From: Candidatus Onthoplasma faecipullorum
Lineage (GTDB): Bacteria > Bacillota > Clostridia > Christensenellales > UBA1242
Assembly: GCA_019120295.1 (NCBI GenBank)
Contig: DWVI01000004.1
Location: 1 to 64,000 of the forward strand
Length of the DNA: 64,000 nt
Direction: 5' to 3'
The notes under the pieces are model-generated. The model did not search any database. It saw nothing but the letters and a program-made list of their open reading frames with translations, and was not told the origin of the DNA. Made by a program: the position numbers and the translations under genes. This document shows positions 1 through 8,741 of the stretch, piece after piece (within the stretch, counting starts at the first letter, position 1; each line of letters opens with the position of its first letter).

Positions 1-819
1 CTAGCAATACTTGCAACTAGTATACAAATTTTAAGACTTTGTGATAAAGATAAGCATTTTTGTAAATGGCTATATCAAAACAAAGATAATATAACTTGTA
101 AAGGTTATTATATTTCATCAATAATTAATGCATACAAACAAAATAAAGACATCGATATGGTATATAAATTTGAAAAATTTAAAAAAGAATTTATTCAAAA
201 AGATAATTTTAGAAACTTAAAAGCTTTCTTAGAACCTAATGAGCGTGATAAATTTTTGAGTTATCTCATAAAGCAAAAAACTGATGGTTATTCTTATGAA
301 GATTATAGACACGCTTGCGAGTATTTAGGGCTTGATATGACCGAAGACAAAAACCGTTATCCTAAAAACTTTAAAAAATGGCACGATATACGAATAGACC
401 AATATCACACAAAGAAAGCAGAAGAAGATGAAAAGCAAAGAAAAGCATTATATGAGAAATTTAGCAAAATATCTAATAAATATCTATCGCTTGAAAGACT
501 TTTAATTAAAGATGATTATATTTGTTTAATAGCGAAAAGTCCACAACAATTAATTTATGAAGGCGAACAATTGCATCATTGCGTTGGCAAAATGAATTAT
601 GACCAAAAGTTTGTTCGTGAAGAAACACTAATTTTCTTTATAAGAAATAAATTATCACCTAATACACCTTTGGCTACTCTTGAATATTCACTAGCAAATC
701 ATAAAATCTTGCAATGTTATGGTGAATACGACAGTAAACCGAGTGAAGATATTTTAACTTATGTAAATAAAAAGTGGCTACCATATGCCAATAGAAAGTT
801 AAAACAAATTGCAATATAA
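1..819 (+). CDS. PcfJ-like mobile-element protein, 5' end outside window
   Basis: The reading frame is open from base 1, so the gene starts upstream of the window; only the last 272 codons are present. The C-terminal half holds the segment LIYEGEQLHHCVGKM (about codons 182-196 of the visible part), a Cys-His-bearing signature of the PcfJ family (named after the pCF10 conjugative plasmid), followed by a TLEYS-type beta strand segment. PcfJ-like proteins are common on integrative elements and phages; their biochemical role is not settled. A 106-aa gene follows 11 bp downstream, so the two are probably co-transcribed. The assignment rests on the local motif, and I place the gene in the accessory region that continues to the left of the window. 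Confidence 0.7.
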   Translation, partial: LAILATSIQILRLCDKDKHFCKWLYQNKDNITCKGYYISSIINAYKQNKDIDMVYKFEKFKKEFIQKDNFRNLKAFLEPNERDKFLSYLIKQKTDGYSYEDYRHACEYLGLDMTEDKNRYPKNFKKWHDIRIDQYHTKKAEEDEKQRKALYEKFSKISNKYLSLERLLIKDDYICLIAKSPQQLIYEGEQLHHCVGKMNYDQKFVREETLIFFIRNKLSPNTPLATLEYSLANHKILQCYGEYDSKPSEDILTYVNKKWLPYANRKLKQIAI

Positions 820-830
820 AGGAGTAAATT

Positions 831-1151
831 ATGGAACAAGATAAATATTACAGAATAACAGGATATTATCCACAAGACGATTTTAGTTTTATTATTGATT
901 CAAATGGAATGTTTGAGAAATTATGGCAATTCAGTTCATATCTTATTCAAAAAGGAATTAAAGTCATAGAAGTATCAAAATTAGAAGATATCATTGATAT
1001 AAATATCGAACCAGTAGAAGAAGATAAAGAACACATACTTTTACGAGCAACAGCCGATGGCAAACCTGAATATGTTGAACAAACAATAAATGGAATTACA
1101 CATAAAGCAATAAAAGTTGCAGATAGATTATATATAGCAAACAATAATTAA
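831..1151 (+). CDS. Small hypothetical protein downstream of pcfJ-like gene
   Basis: This is a 106-aa acidic protein of unknown function. It begins at an ATG preceded by AAAGGAG with normal spacing and lies 11 bp after the PcfJ-like stop codon, followed immediately by an intrinsic terminator, so it is the last gene of that operon. No transmembrane segment, signal peptide or metal-binding motif is visible. The C-terminal part (from about residue 70, rich in Ile, Val and charged residues) looks like a small beta-rich domain. Small genes next to pcfJ are usual on integrative elements, but I do not recognise the family. Confidence 0.7.
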   Translation: MEQDKYYRITGYYPQDDFSFIIDSNGMFEKLWQFSSYLIQKGIKVIEVSKLEDIIDINIEPVEEDKEHILLRATADGKPEYVEQTINGITHKAIKVADRLYIANNN

Positions 1152-1156
1152 AACAA

Positions 1157-1187
1157 ATAGCCGGGAGCAAAACTCTCGGCTATTTTT
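1157..1187. terminator. Intrinsic terminator, probably bidirectional
   Basis: ATAGCCGGGAG pairs with CTCTCGGCTAT across a 5-nt loop (one G-T pair) and runs into T-rich sequence on both strands. It separates the rightward PcfJ-like operon from the leftward HTH gene that ends at 1195. Confidence 0.85.
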
Positions 1188-1194
1188 ATGCTAT

Positions 1195-1611
1195 TTATTT
1201 AATTAAATCATCAATAGAACATTCAAAATATTTTGCTATCTCTAGCAATCTTTGAAAAGTCGGTTGTATTCCATTTTTCCAACGAAGAATATTATCTTTT
1301 GCATAGCCTAAATCTTTACAAAATTTTCTAGATGAAATTTTCTTAGCATTAATAAAAGAAATTAAATTTTCATAAAACTTTAAATTTTCTTCTTTATACT
1401 CTTCAAAATGGTTCTCATTAGTAAACTCAAATAAATAATCTAATGAAACTTTTAAATAGTTCGCAATATTTATTAAAGTTTTAAGACTTGGATAGCGTTG
1501 TCTATATTTGAAAAAGGTATTTTCCGATATAACTTTATTTTCAAATAAATCTTGTTTAGTTTTACCTTGTTCTTCCAAAATGTTTTCAACCAATTTTATA
1601 AAATCGACCAT
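1195..1611 (-). CDS. Double-HTH (Xre-type) transcriptional regulator
   Basis: This 138-aa protein appears to contain two Xre/Cro-type helix-turn-helix domains in tandem. The first is at residues 5-60 (TKQDLFENKVISENTFFKYRQ, then SLKTLINIANYLKVSLDYLF) and the second at 75-138 (SSRKFCKDLGYAKDNILRWKNG, then TFQRLLEIAKYFECSIDDLI). Each half keeps the typical C-terminal helix ending hydrophobic-D-hydrophobic-L-hydrophobic. It diverges from the SLOG-fold gene at 1722. The 110-bp space between them holds an inverted repeat and a pair of direct repeats suited to a dimeric repressor. I infer a local repressor of the divergent gene and of itself; no sensing domain is visible. Confidence 0.8.
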   Translation of the reverse strand: MVDFIKLVENILEEQGKTKQDLFENKVISENTFFKYRQRYPSLKTLINIANYLKVSLDYLFEFTNENHFEEYKEENLKFYENLISFINAKKISSRKFCKDLGYAKDNILRWKNGIQPTFQRLLEIAKYFECSIDDLIK

Positions 1612-1620
1612 AGTTTCTCC

Positions 1621-1638
1621 GTAAAGTTATTTCTTTAC
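1621..1638. promoter_or_regulatory. Inverted repeat upstream of double-HTH gene
   Basis: GTAAAG and CTTTAC are separated by 6 bp, about 10 bp upstream of the HTH start codon. It sits where an autoregulatory operator would be expected. Confidence 0.4.
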
Positions 1639-1648
1639 AGATATTATT

Positions 1649-1694
1649 GCCTATTTTGATGACAAAATGCTTGCCACTGCCTAATATGATGACA
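1649..1694. promoter_or_regulatory. Direct-repeat operator candidate (2 x 16 bp)
   Basis: GCCTATTTTGATGACA (1649-1664) and GCCTAATATGATGACA (1679-1694) match at 14 of 16 positions and start 30 bp apart, close to three helical turns. They lie between the divergent HTH and SLOG genes, just upstream of the SLOG gene ribosome binding site. Confidence 0.5.
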
Positions 1695-1721
1695 TATAAT
1701 ATGAAACAAAGGAATGTTTTT

Positions 1722-2240
1722 ATGCTTAAAAAGAAAGTTTGTTTTATTGGTCATAGACACATTTACAATTATACAGAAATAAGAGAAAAACTATATAATA
1801 TAGTTGAAGAAGAAATAAAAAATGGGTGTAAATTTTTTACAATGGGAACACACGGAGAATTTGACGAAATGGCTTTAAGTGTTTGCCGAGAATTAAAAAA
1901 AATTTATACAGATATAGAAATAGAAGTGGTGATTACAAGTTTTAAAACAATAGAACCAATAATTGACCATGACCCCATCTTTGGTGATGAGAAATACATA
2001 CCATACTCCGATGTTAAAACAATAATGTATGATATAGAAGAAGAATACTATAAAAGAAAAATAGTAAAAAGTAATCAAAAAATGATAGATAACTGTGATG
2101 CTTTAATTTGTTATGTAAACAAAAAGCATAATCCAAGCGGTGCAAAACTCGCTATGAATTATGCTAAAAGAAAAAGTTTAAAAATAATTAATATCTATCA
2201 TAATGACAGTGAAACTAAGAACTATATTAAAAATCAATGA
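1722..2240 (+). CDS. SLOG-fold (DUF1273/YpsA-like) protein
   Basis: This is a 172-aa protein when started at the ATG at 1722, which has AAAGGA 8 bp upstream; in-frame ATGs further upstream (for example at 1701) have no ribosome binding site. The N-terminus VCFIGHRH, then GCKFFTMGTHGEFDEMA and a later CDALICYVN...PSGAKLAMNYAK, follow the Rossmann-like pattern of the SLOG superfamily (DUF1273/YpsA, related to DprA and LOG). Some family members bind nucleotides or nucleotide-derived ligands and are linked to conflict systems. Here it stands alone, divergent from a double-HTH regulator, so any partner effector is not evident. Its function cannot be stated from sequence. Confidence 0.7.
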   Translation: MLKKKVCFIGHRHIYNYTEIREKLYNIVEEEIKNGCKFFTMGTHGEFDEMALSVCRELKKIYTDIEIEVVITSFKTIEPIIDHDPIFGDEKYIPYSDVKTIMYDIEEEYYKRKIVKSNQKMIDNCDALICYVNKKHNPSGAKLAMNYAKRKSLKIINIYHNDSETKNYIKNQ

Positions 2241-2279
2241 AAATCACATCATACAATCTTCAAATGCATTAAATAAGGT

Positions 2280-3965
2280 TTATTTTAAAACTTCATTGAT
2301 TTTGTTTCTTAATATTTCCTTTCTTTGTTTATAAAATTCTAAAAAATTAGCTATATCTAATGATGTATTTGGAATGTATGAATTTTCAATAAATTCTTTC
2401 TTTTGGATTTCGTTCATATCATCATAATACTCTTGTAAAGAAATGTCTTGTTTACTTGCGTTTGGTCTGCCTTCTAAATATTGTAAATTTGGTAATCTAT
2501 TACTTAACTTCCTACATTCAACCCACTCACTAGTTGATATACCTGAAGGTTTTGACTTATTAAACCTCTCTACTGGATGTAAATGATCTTGTTGATATTT
2601 TAATCCTTTTTTGATCCAATTAATTGATAAATAATACAAAATTTCACCAGCGACTCTACTACCTTTTTCCACATTCAACAATTCTTCTATCTTTGAATCT
2701 GTTATGCGCAATTCCGAAATTTGTTCTAACATTTCACTTGTAATTTGGTAATCGTATGAAATAATATATTCTTTAATTTTTTGTAGTTTGCCAGTAGTAC
2801 CTGACGCATAATATGTAAAAAATATTGCTCTATAGATATATGATTTTATGCCTTCAATATATTCTTTATAATTTGGATTATAGTATAAGCAAAAGACTAC
2901 AGGCACTAGGACATTCCAACCATTTTGGAATCTATTAATATCAATTTTTAAGTATTTTAATACTTCAGTTGTGTTTTTAAAAGCTTGTTTAAAATCTTTC
3001 CAATTGTTTTTTAAATCATTTGCTACTTGTTTTGATATGTTAGATTTCACAACATCTCCATAAATCATAAGCGCTGTTCTAATTAAAAAATCACTATCAA
3101 AACCAGCATAATCATCTATTAATAATTGTCCAAATTGAGATTTAGCACTAGGCCAATATGCTTCTAAAATACTCATTGTAATTTCAGATTTTTTTAAATT
3201 AACACCTCCGCTATTAAATCTAACAAACATTTCCAGTGCGTCATCTTGAGTCATGTTAAATATTTCTGTATATCGAATAAGTTTTTCGACATAAATCTTA
3301 TTACATAAGTTTTGCAATAAAAGTCTAGCATATTCTTTACTATCTTGCGGAACATTCTTTATTGCATTCTCAATAGCAGAATCTCTAGTTTCTTCATTTT
3401 TAAATTCTTCTTTTAATATATTTTTTATTTCAAATTGTGTTGGATCAATTTTACCTATTTTATCAGTAAATCTAATATCGTACTTTTTTATATTAAATTC
3501 ATCTTGTTCGTTAATTTTATTTTTATTTAATTCAACAAGAAGCTTTGTTAATATTTGACAGTCAGAACTCTTTTTGTGACTTTTAGGTCTTATGCCTGTA
3601 TCTCCAAGTAAAGAAATATACAAAGATGTTAATCTTTGCTGTCCGTCTAAAACGGCAGTGTCTGTAATATTAAGATTAATAGATCTTAATTCATAATTGA
3701 TATTATCTGCCCTTTTTGTGCTATTAAATCTTACTTGTTTCATAAAATCACAAAAATATGTATCCCAAGTTGTGTTTGAATCATCAATATGCCAAAATAA
3801 AAAGGTGCTTATAGGATATCCTTGTAATATTGAATCCCATAATTTTTCTATTTTTTCCATAGTCCAAACATATTGTCTTTGAAACGCCGGCATTACATAT
3901 TTACCGTTTTCCACATTTTGTACTGCCTCGTATATCGTTATACTTTTATCATATAAATTGTTCAT
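2280..3965 (-). CDS. DUF262 / GmrSD-like protein
   Basis: A 561-aa protein with the DUF262 (ParB/sulfiredoxin-like) signature at its N-terminus: MPAFQRQYVW at residues 21-30 and VLDGQQRLTSLY around residues 104-115. The C-terminal part carries DHLHPVERF, followed about 35 residues later by LPNLQYLEGRPNASK, the His-me-finger/HNH-like DUF1524 pattern. Proteins combining these domains include GmrSD, a type IV restriction enzyme against glucosylated cytosine DNA. The length fits a single-chain GmrSD-like enzyme. It stands alone on the minus strand within a defence-rich stretch, so anti-phage restriction is the likely role; the target modification is unknown. Confidence 0.75.
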   Translation of the reverse strand: MNNLYDKSITIYEAVQNVENGKYVMPAFQRQYVWTMEKIEKLWDSILQGYPISTFLFWHIDDSNTTWDTYFCDFMKQVRFNSTKRADNINYELRSINLNITDTAVLDGQQRLTSLYISLLGDTGIRPKSHKKSSDCQILTKLLVELNKNKINEQDEFNIKKYDIRFTDKIGKIDPTQFEIKNILKEEFKNEETRDSAIENAIKNVPQDSKEYARLLLQNLCNKIYVEKLIRYTEIFNMTQDDALEMFVRFNSGGVNLKKSEITMSILEAYWPSAKSQFGQLLIDDYAGFDSDFLIRTALMIYGDVVKSNISKQVANDLKNNWKDFKQAFKNTTEVLKYLKIDINRFQNGWNVLVPVVFCLYYNPNYKEYIEGIKSYIYRAIFFTYYASGTTGKLQKIKEYIISYDYQITSEMLEQISELRITDSKIEELLNVEKGSRVAGEILYYLSINWIKKGLKYQQDHLHPVERFNKSKPSGISTSEWVECRKLSNRLPNLQYLEGRPNASKQDISLQEYYDDMNEIQKKEFIENSYIPNTSLDIANFLEFYKQRKEILRNKINEVLK

Positions 3966-4076
3966 CTATATCCTCTCAATTTAGCTAAATTATAACATTT
4001 TTATTTAAATAATAATAAGCATTTACATCAGGTTTTAGTAAAATAAATTAAATTTTTTATTAATCAAAATTTATAA

Positions 4077-4931
4077 TCATTTATTTATAGAATTTATATT
4101 ACTTATAATATCTACAAATTCATCAGGTAAAAAGTTTAATACTTGATTTTGTAAATCGCTAGGTACTCCATAATATGCACCAGCTATTGATCCAGCTATG
4201 CAAGCCATTGTGTCCGCATCGCCACCCATTGATATAGCTGTCCTTATACAATCTTCGTAATCGGTTGATATCAAGAAGGCATAAATTGATTGTGGTACTG
4301 AATTCTGACAAGTTTCATCATGAGTATATGTTTTTAATAATTCATTGTAATCATAATCAAGATTATAATAATTGTTTTCTACTTCTTTACGAATATCTCC
4401 TTTCGTATAATTATGTAAAGCAAGCCAAATTGAAACCGCCACCGCTTCAGCACCTTTTATACCTTCGGGATGATTATGCGTGACATCTGTTACCATTTTA
4501 GACAAGCGTTTTACTTCATCTATACTATTAGCTAAATAAGGTACAGAACTAATTCTCATAGCACTACCATTACCAAATGAATTATAAGGTTTGTTTAAAT
4601 CCCAATTTAGCCATTGTTGGAATTTGGAACCATACCCACGATATGGGTATTTCCTGCCGAAATATTTAAGATTTTTGACCGCCAACTCTCTAAGATTACT
4701 AAAATCCCCATTTGCTTCAATTAAAGCATTTGCTACAGCAATTGTCATAACAGTATCGTCAGTAAACTTTGAACTTTTAAAATAATCTTCTAGTGTTTGA
4801 TTAACATCATATCCCTTGCCACTAAATGAATAAAATAAATCAAAATTTTTACTCTTAATAGGGTTGAATTCAAATCTCGAACCAGCCACATCTCCTATAA
4901 TAGCACCATAAACAGCATTTTTGACATTCAT
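4077..4931 (-). CDS. ADP-ribosylglycohydrolase family protein (accessory copy)
   Basis: A 284-aa protein of the DraG/ARH family, which removes ADP-ribose from modified proteins, nucleic acids or small molecules using two Mg2+ ions. The metal-binding motifs are visible: FTDDTVMT near residues 57-64 and GGDADTMACI near 235-244, plus HNHPEG and GNGSAMR loops. I start it at the ATG preceded by AAAGGAGATAATAAT; an in-frame TTG 18 bp upstream is inside the ribosome binding site region. It is strikingly similar along its whole length to the gene at 40435-41289 (roughly two-thirds identical by eye). It follows the zinc-ribbon gene at 4996-5520 by about 65 bp, likely one transcript. Confidence 0.88.
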   Translation of the reverse strand: MNVKNAVYGAIIGDVAGSRFEFNPIKSKNFDLFYSFSGKGYDVNQTLEDYFKSSKFTDDTVMTIAVANALIEANGDFSNLRELAVKNLKYFGRKYPYRGYGSKFQQWLNWDLNKPYNSFGNGSAMRISSVPYLANSIDEVKRLSKMVTDVTHNHPEGIKGAEAVAVSIWLALHNYTKGDIRKEVENNYYNLDYDYNELLKTYTHDETCQNSVPQSIYAFLISTDYEDCIRTAISMGGDADTMACIAGSIAGAYYGVPSDLQNQVLNFLPDEFVDIISNINSINK

Positions 4932-4995
4932 ATTATTATCTCCTTTCAAAATTAATATTAACTGCTAACACACTTATATAGTAATTTGAAATACA

Positions 4996-5520
4996 TTAAA
5001 AATCAAATAAAGTCGTTTGATCAGAAACTTTTATATAATATCTTTCGAAAAGAGAACTATTCTTTATATCTAGCTTGTATACGCCTTTAAAAATAAAATA
5101 ATCTTCAAATTTTTCAAATACAGCTTTATATGAATAATCAAAAGTTTTTCTAAGATTAGACGGAGGATTTGTCCTATCTCCAACAAAATTTTCTTTAATT
5201 CTTCCGTCATTTAATAAGACATCTTTCCACCCATATCTTTCCACTCCATCGAGGGAAATAATCCACATATAATATGTGCTTATTAAAGTGTACGTAGCTT
5301 TATACCAATTTTTCAAATTGCTACCCGTAAGATAATTGATTAATTCGTAATTCCTACTAAAAGGAAATCCCTCACCCGATTTAATAACACTATTTCTTTT
5401 ATTATTTTTTATAAAAGAATTTTCCACTTTAATTCCGCTCTGTTCTTTGCAAATATCACATAAATCTTCATCATCTTTTATGTAATTCAATTCACATTTC
5501 GGACATAATTTATAACCCAC
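4996..5520 (-). CDS. Zinc-ribbon protein of unknown function
   Basis: A 174-aa protein. Residues 5-24 form a Cys4 zinc ribbon (LCPKCELNYI...LCDIC). The remaining approximately 120 residues are a separate domain, rich in aromatic residues, with blocks such as GEGFPFSRNYELINYLTG and a C-terminal YYIKVSDQTTLFDF. I do not recognise this domain. The ribbon is closely related to the first ribbon of the acidic protein at 41426-41956 (shared CELNYIK core). Both proteins sit next to an ADP-ribosylglycohydrolase gene, so the pair has been duplicated or transferred together. It lies between the type III Res gene and the glycohydrolase gene on the same strand. RBS GAAAGGAG precedes the ATG. Confidence 0.75.
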   Translation of the reverse strand: MGYKLCPKCELNYIKDDEDLCDICKEQSGIKVENSFIKNNKRNSVIKSGEGFPFSRNYELINYLTGSNLKNWYKATYTLISTYYMWIISLDGVERYGWKDVLLNDGRIKENFVGDRTNPPSNLRKTFDYSYKAVFEKFEDYFIFKGVYKLDIKNSSLFERYYIKVSDQTTLFDF

Positions 5521-5649
5521 AAATCGCTCCTTTCAAATCGGTATAATTTACCGACTCATCATATAGTAATTTGAAATATATTAAATTTTAATATCAAAAA
5601 CATTTTACTTTAAAGTTATATCATTATTAATCATAATCCTGTAAATATA

Positions 5650-8600
5650 TTACTCGATGTCTTTCATTACATTTAGTAAATCATCGTAGCTTGTCACATC
5701 GTGATATCTAACTTTACTTGTAGACAATTCATTAAACAATTTTCTAGCACATTTTATTTTAGCTTGTTCAATAGGTCTAAGTTGTAAACTATCTAAAGTC
5801 CCTTTCGTCTCTGCAATGAAATAAATGTGCTTAATACCATAACCATCATTAAAAGCGATTGCCCAATCTGGCGAATAATTCCCAACTGGTGTAGGTATTT
5901 TGAAACTATCAGGAAGTTTTGCATAAACACTCACTTCGTCAGCTTTTTCTAAATCTTCAGCAAATCTTTTTTCGACACTCTTATCTGCTGTTCCGTCTGT
6001 TACTATATAATTTTGGATTGCCTTTTTCACTTCTACAACTTTATTATAATCTGCTTTAGACTGTGTAGCTGTAAAAATGCTTTCGTCATAAGTATCTTCT
6101 GTAACATTATAAGTGATATGTTCAATAATTGTTGTCGACTTTTGTTCATTTATAAGCTTAATCACTTTAGATATAAATTCTTCAGGATTAGCTTTAAACA
6201 TATAGAATTTTTTAGGACTTATCCCTTGCAATATTTTCACAACCGTTTTCCTAGTAAGGGTCGTTCCGCTAGCAATTTTCCCTACTAGATCATACTTTGT
6301 TTTATCATTAGCAGGTGATAATATAGTGTTAGTTTTAGTCTTAGTAGTTCCGAAAGATTCACCGCTTTTAATTTGCTGTTCATTAATAACCCTTCTTTGT
6401 TCACCAATAGTTACAGTATATTTCATTTCAGCGACAAATAGATGTTGCTCAATTTCATTAATGGATTTTTTAATAAGTTCTTCACTATCAAAATCTACTT
6501 TATATGCATATTTATAATTTATATAATTCCATAAAGTTTGGAATTCTTTCTTCTTGAAATTATCATTTAATGAATTGTCAATTGCTTTCGATTGATTAGC
6601 ATTTTCAATCATATTTTCCAAAGCCTTTTCATTAAATATACCTTCTACTAAATTATGAATACTTTCAGTGTATGGAGCAAGTATTTCTGGCATCTCAACT
6701 AATGTATTATTCTCTTTATCCGTATGATATTTTTCAGTGAGTCGATTGTCTTTATCTACATATCCGTTAAATCTTAAATAGCTTTGAATGTCACTAGCTA
6801 GTTGCGTATCAACTTCAATCTTATTATTTCCGTCATAAACATATTTACCAACAAAGTATTCAATAGTAGCTTTCGTAGGTCTATCTGCAAGATTTTCCTT
6901 AATATCTTTTTGAATATCAGCGACAAAGTCTTTATAACTGTCTGTAGCAATAACTGTCAACATATTAATTTTATGGAAATTAAGACCACTAACTGAACAA
7001 TAATGGGTATCAGCTCTGTCACCTAACATATTGACTGCGATACGCAATCCGCGACCAACTTCTTGTCTTTTCGCTACAGCCGACTCTCCACCTGGCTTCA
7101 AAGCACAAATTTGGAATACATTCGGATTATCCCAACCCTCACGCAAAGCAGAATGTGAGAATATGAATCTAGTTGGTTCTTCAAAAGATAAAAGTCTCTC
7201 TTTATTCTTTAATATCAAATCATAAGCAGATATGTCGTCCGAACCCGTCTCTTTGTTATCTTTACTATCAATGAAATGGCCCTTTTTATCAACTGAAAAA
7301 TAACCTTTATGCGTGTCCTTTACAGCAATGCTTTTTAGATATTTTATATAAGGTGTTTCAAATAATGTTAAATATTGATTCAAAATATTTAGATATTCCT
7401 CTTCAAATATTCTTGCATATTCGCCCATCTCATCAACTCTGTCGTAATCTCTATATTTTTTTACTTCATCAATAAAGAATAATGAAAGACATTTTATACC
7501 TTTTTCGTATAACATCTCTTCTTTCTCAAAATGGGAAGCAATAGTTTCCCTTATTTGTACTCTTCGAATATCTTTATCCGCAATATCTCCTATAACATCG
7601 CCTATTTTTAATTGAATATCATTTAAGAATGTGACAGTGTTAGTAAATGGATTAATATCTTTAATTATATATCCATTTTTGTATTGTTCCATTTCTTTTG
7701 ATTCATAATAAAGGTCTTTTTCAACAGCAAGTATTCGTGTTTCTCTATTTATAGATTTATTATAATTTATCTCAAATTCAAGTTTTGCCATTGGCGGTTT
7801 ATTTTTAGATAAAATTATATCTTGCAAATATATGTATCCGCTAGTACCTCTCAAATTTTTTATTTCAAAACCTTTAACTTGTATCTTTTTAACAAGTTTT
7901 TTATTATAAGCGTCAAGTGCGTCCAAGCAATAAACAAGATTATGCTGTTTTCTGTGTGTAGCAGAAAAATTCATATTGAATAATGGATTGAATTTTTTCA
8001 AGCCGGATTGTGTTGCTTCTCCTCCAAGCTTTTGCGGTTCGTCAATTATAAGAATAGGACGCGTCTTTGCTACAACATCAATAGGTCTGCGCGATTGAAA
8101 TTCGTCTAGCACCATATCAATTCTTCTAGCATCAGCACCACGAGCATTAAAAGCTTGTGCATTTATGATCATAACTTGAATATCACTAGAAGATGCAAAA
8201 CTATCAAGTTCACTTAGTCTTTTGCTGTTATAAATAAAATATCTAGCCTTTTTACCATATTGGTCCATAAAATGGTCTTCCATCATCTGAAAAGACTTTT
8301 TTACACCCTCACGAATGGCAATACTAGGAACAACAATTATAAACTTACTCCAACCGTATCTTAAATTTAATTCAAAGATTGTTTTAATATAGACATAAGT
8401 TTTTCCTGTGCCTGTCTCCATTTCAATATCAAGCGAACATTTGCCAAGTCCACGAACAAGTTCTTCACTTTCTTTATAATTACTTTTTCTTTGAATAGCT
8501 TTAATATTAGCGAAAATTTCACTATCATCAAGTATTATTCTAGCATTTTCAAATCCGTCGTCATTTTTATCATAAGCACCAATGTCTTCCAAATCCATTT

Positions 8601-8739
8601 GCGCTTCATTCTTTTTTCTTCTAATACCCAAATCTCTCGTGTATCTAACCATATCAAAATAAGGTTGTCCTTTGAAAACCTTACAAATGTTATTTACAGC
8701 ATCCTGCTGATATGGTTGTGTTTTAAATTTGAATTTCAT
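5650..8739 (-). CDS. Type III restriction enzyme Res subunit
   Basis: A 1029-aa helicase-nuclease. Walker A is ETGTGKTY at residues 108-115, the DEAD-type Walker B is IIDEPQKLGG at 231-240, and a SAT-type motif III follows. Helicase motif VI is AKRQEVGRGLRIAV. The C-terminus holds the PD-(D/E)xK nuclease motif YSPDWAIAF...FIAETKG. These are the hallmarks of type III Res proteins, which translocate on DNA and cleave after meeting convergent complexes with Mod. The length fits the family. It is the last gene of the R-M operon, with the 2-TM gene 2 bp upstream and Mod before that. It is predicted to need the Mod at 9578-11584. Confidence 0.93.
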   Translation of the reverse strand: MKFKFKTQPYQQDAVNNICKVFKGQPYFDMVRYTRDLGIRRKKNEAQMDLEDIGAYDKNDDGFENARIILDDSEIFANIKAIQRKSNYKESEELVRGLGKCSLDIEMETGTGKTYVYIKTIFELNLRYGWSKFIIVVPSIAIREGVKKSFQMMEDHFMDQYGKKARYFIYNSKRLSELDSFASSSDIQVMIINAQAFNARGADARRIDMVLDEFQSRRPIDVVAKTRPILIIDEPQKLGGEATQSGLKKFNPLFNMNFSATHRKQHNLVYCLDALDAYNKKLVKKIQVKGFEIKNLRGTSGYIYLQDIILSKNKPPMAKLEFEINYNKSINRETRILAVEKDLYYESKEMEQYKNGYIIKDINPFTNTVTFLNDIQLKIGDVIGDIADKDIRRVQIRETIASHFEKEEMLYEKGIKCLSLFFIDEVKKYRDYDRVDEMGEYARIFEEEYLNILNQYLTLFETPYIKYLKSIAVKDTHKGYFSVDKKGHFIDSKDNKETGSDDISAYDLILKNKERLLSFEEPTRFIFSHSALREGWDNPNVFQICALKPGGESAVAKRQEVGRGLRIAVNMLGDRADTHYCSVSGLNFHKINMLTVIATDSYKDFVADIQKDIKENLADRPTKATIEYFVGKYVYDGNNKIEVDTQLASDIQSYLRFNGYVDKDNRLTEKYHTDKENNTLVEMPEILAPYTESIHNLVEGIFNEKALENMIENANQSKAIDNSLNDNFKKKEFQTLWNYINYKYAYKVDFDSEELIKKSINEIEQHLFVAEMKYTVTIGEQRRVINEQQIKSGESFGTTKTKTNTILSPANDKTKYDLVGKIASGTTLTRKTVVKILQGISPKKFYMFKANPEEFISKVIKLINEQKSTTIIEHITYNVTEDTYDESIFTATQSKADYNKVVEVKKAIQNYIVTDGTADKSVEKRFAEDLEKADEVSVYAKLPDSFKIPTPVGNYSPDWAIAFNDGYGIKHIYFIAETKGTLDSLQLRPIEQAKIKCARKLFNELSTSKVRYHDVTSYDDLLNVMKDIE

Positions 8740-8741
8740 GT

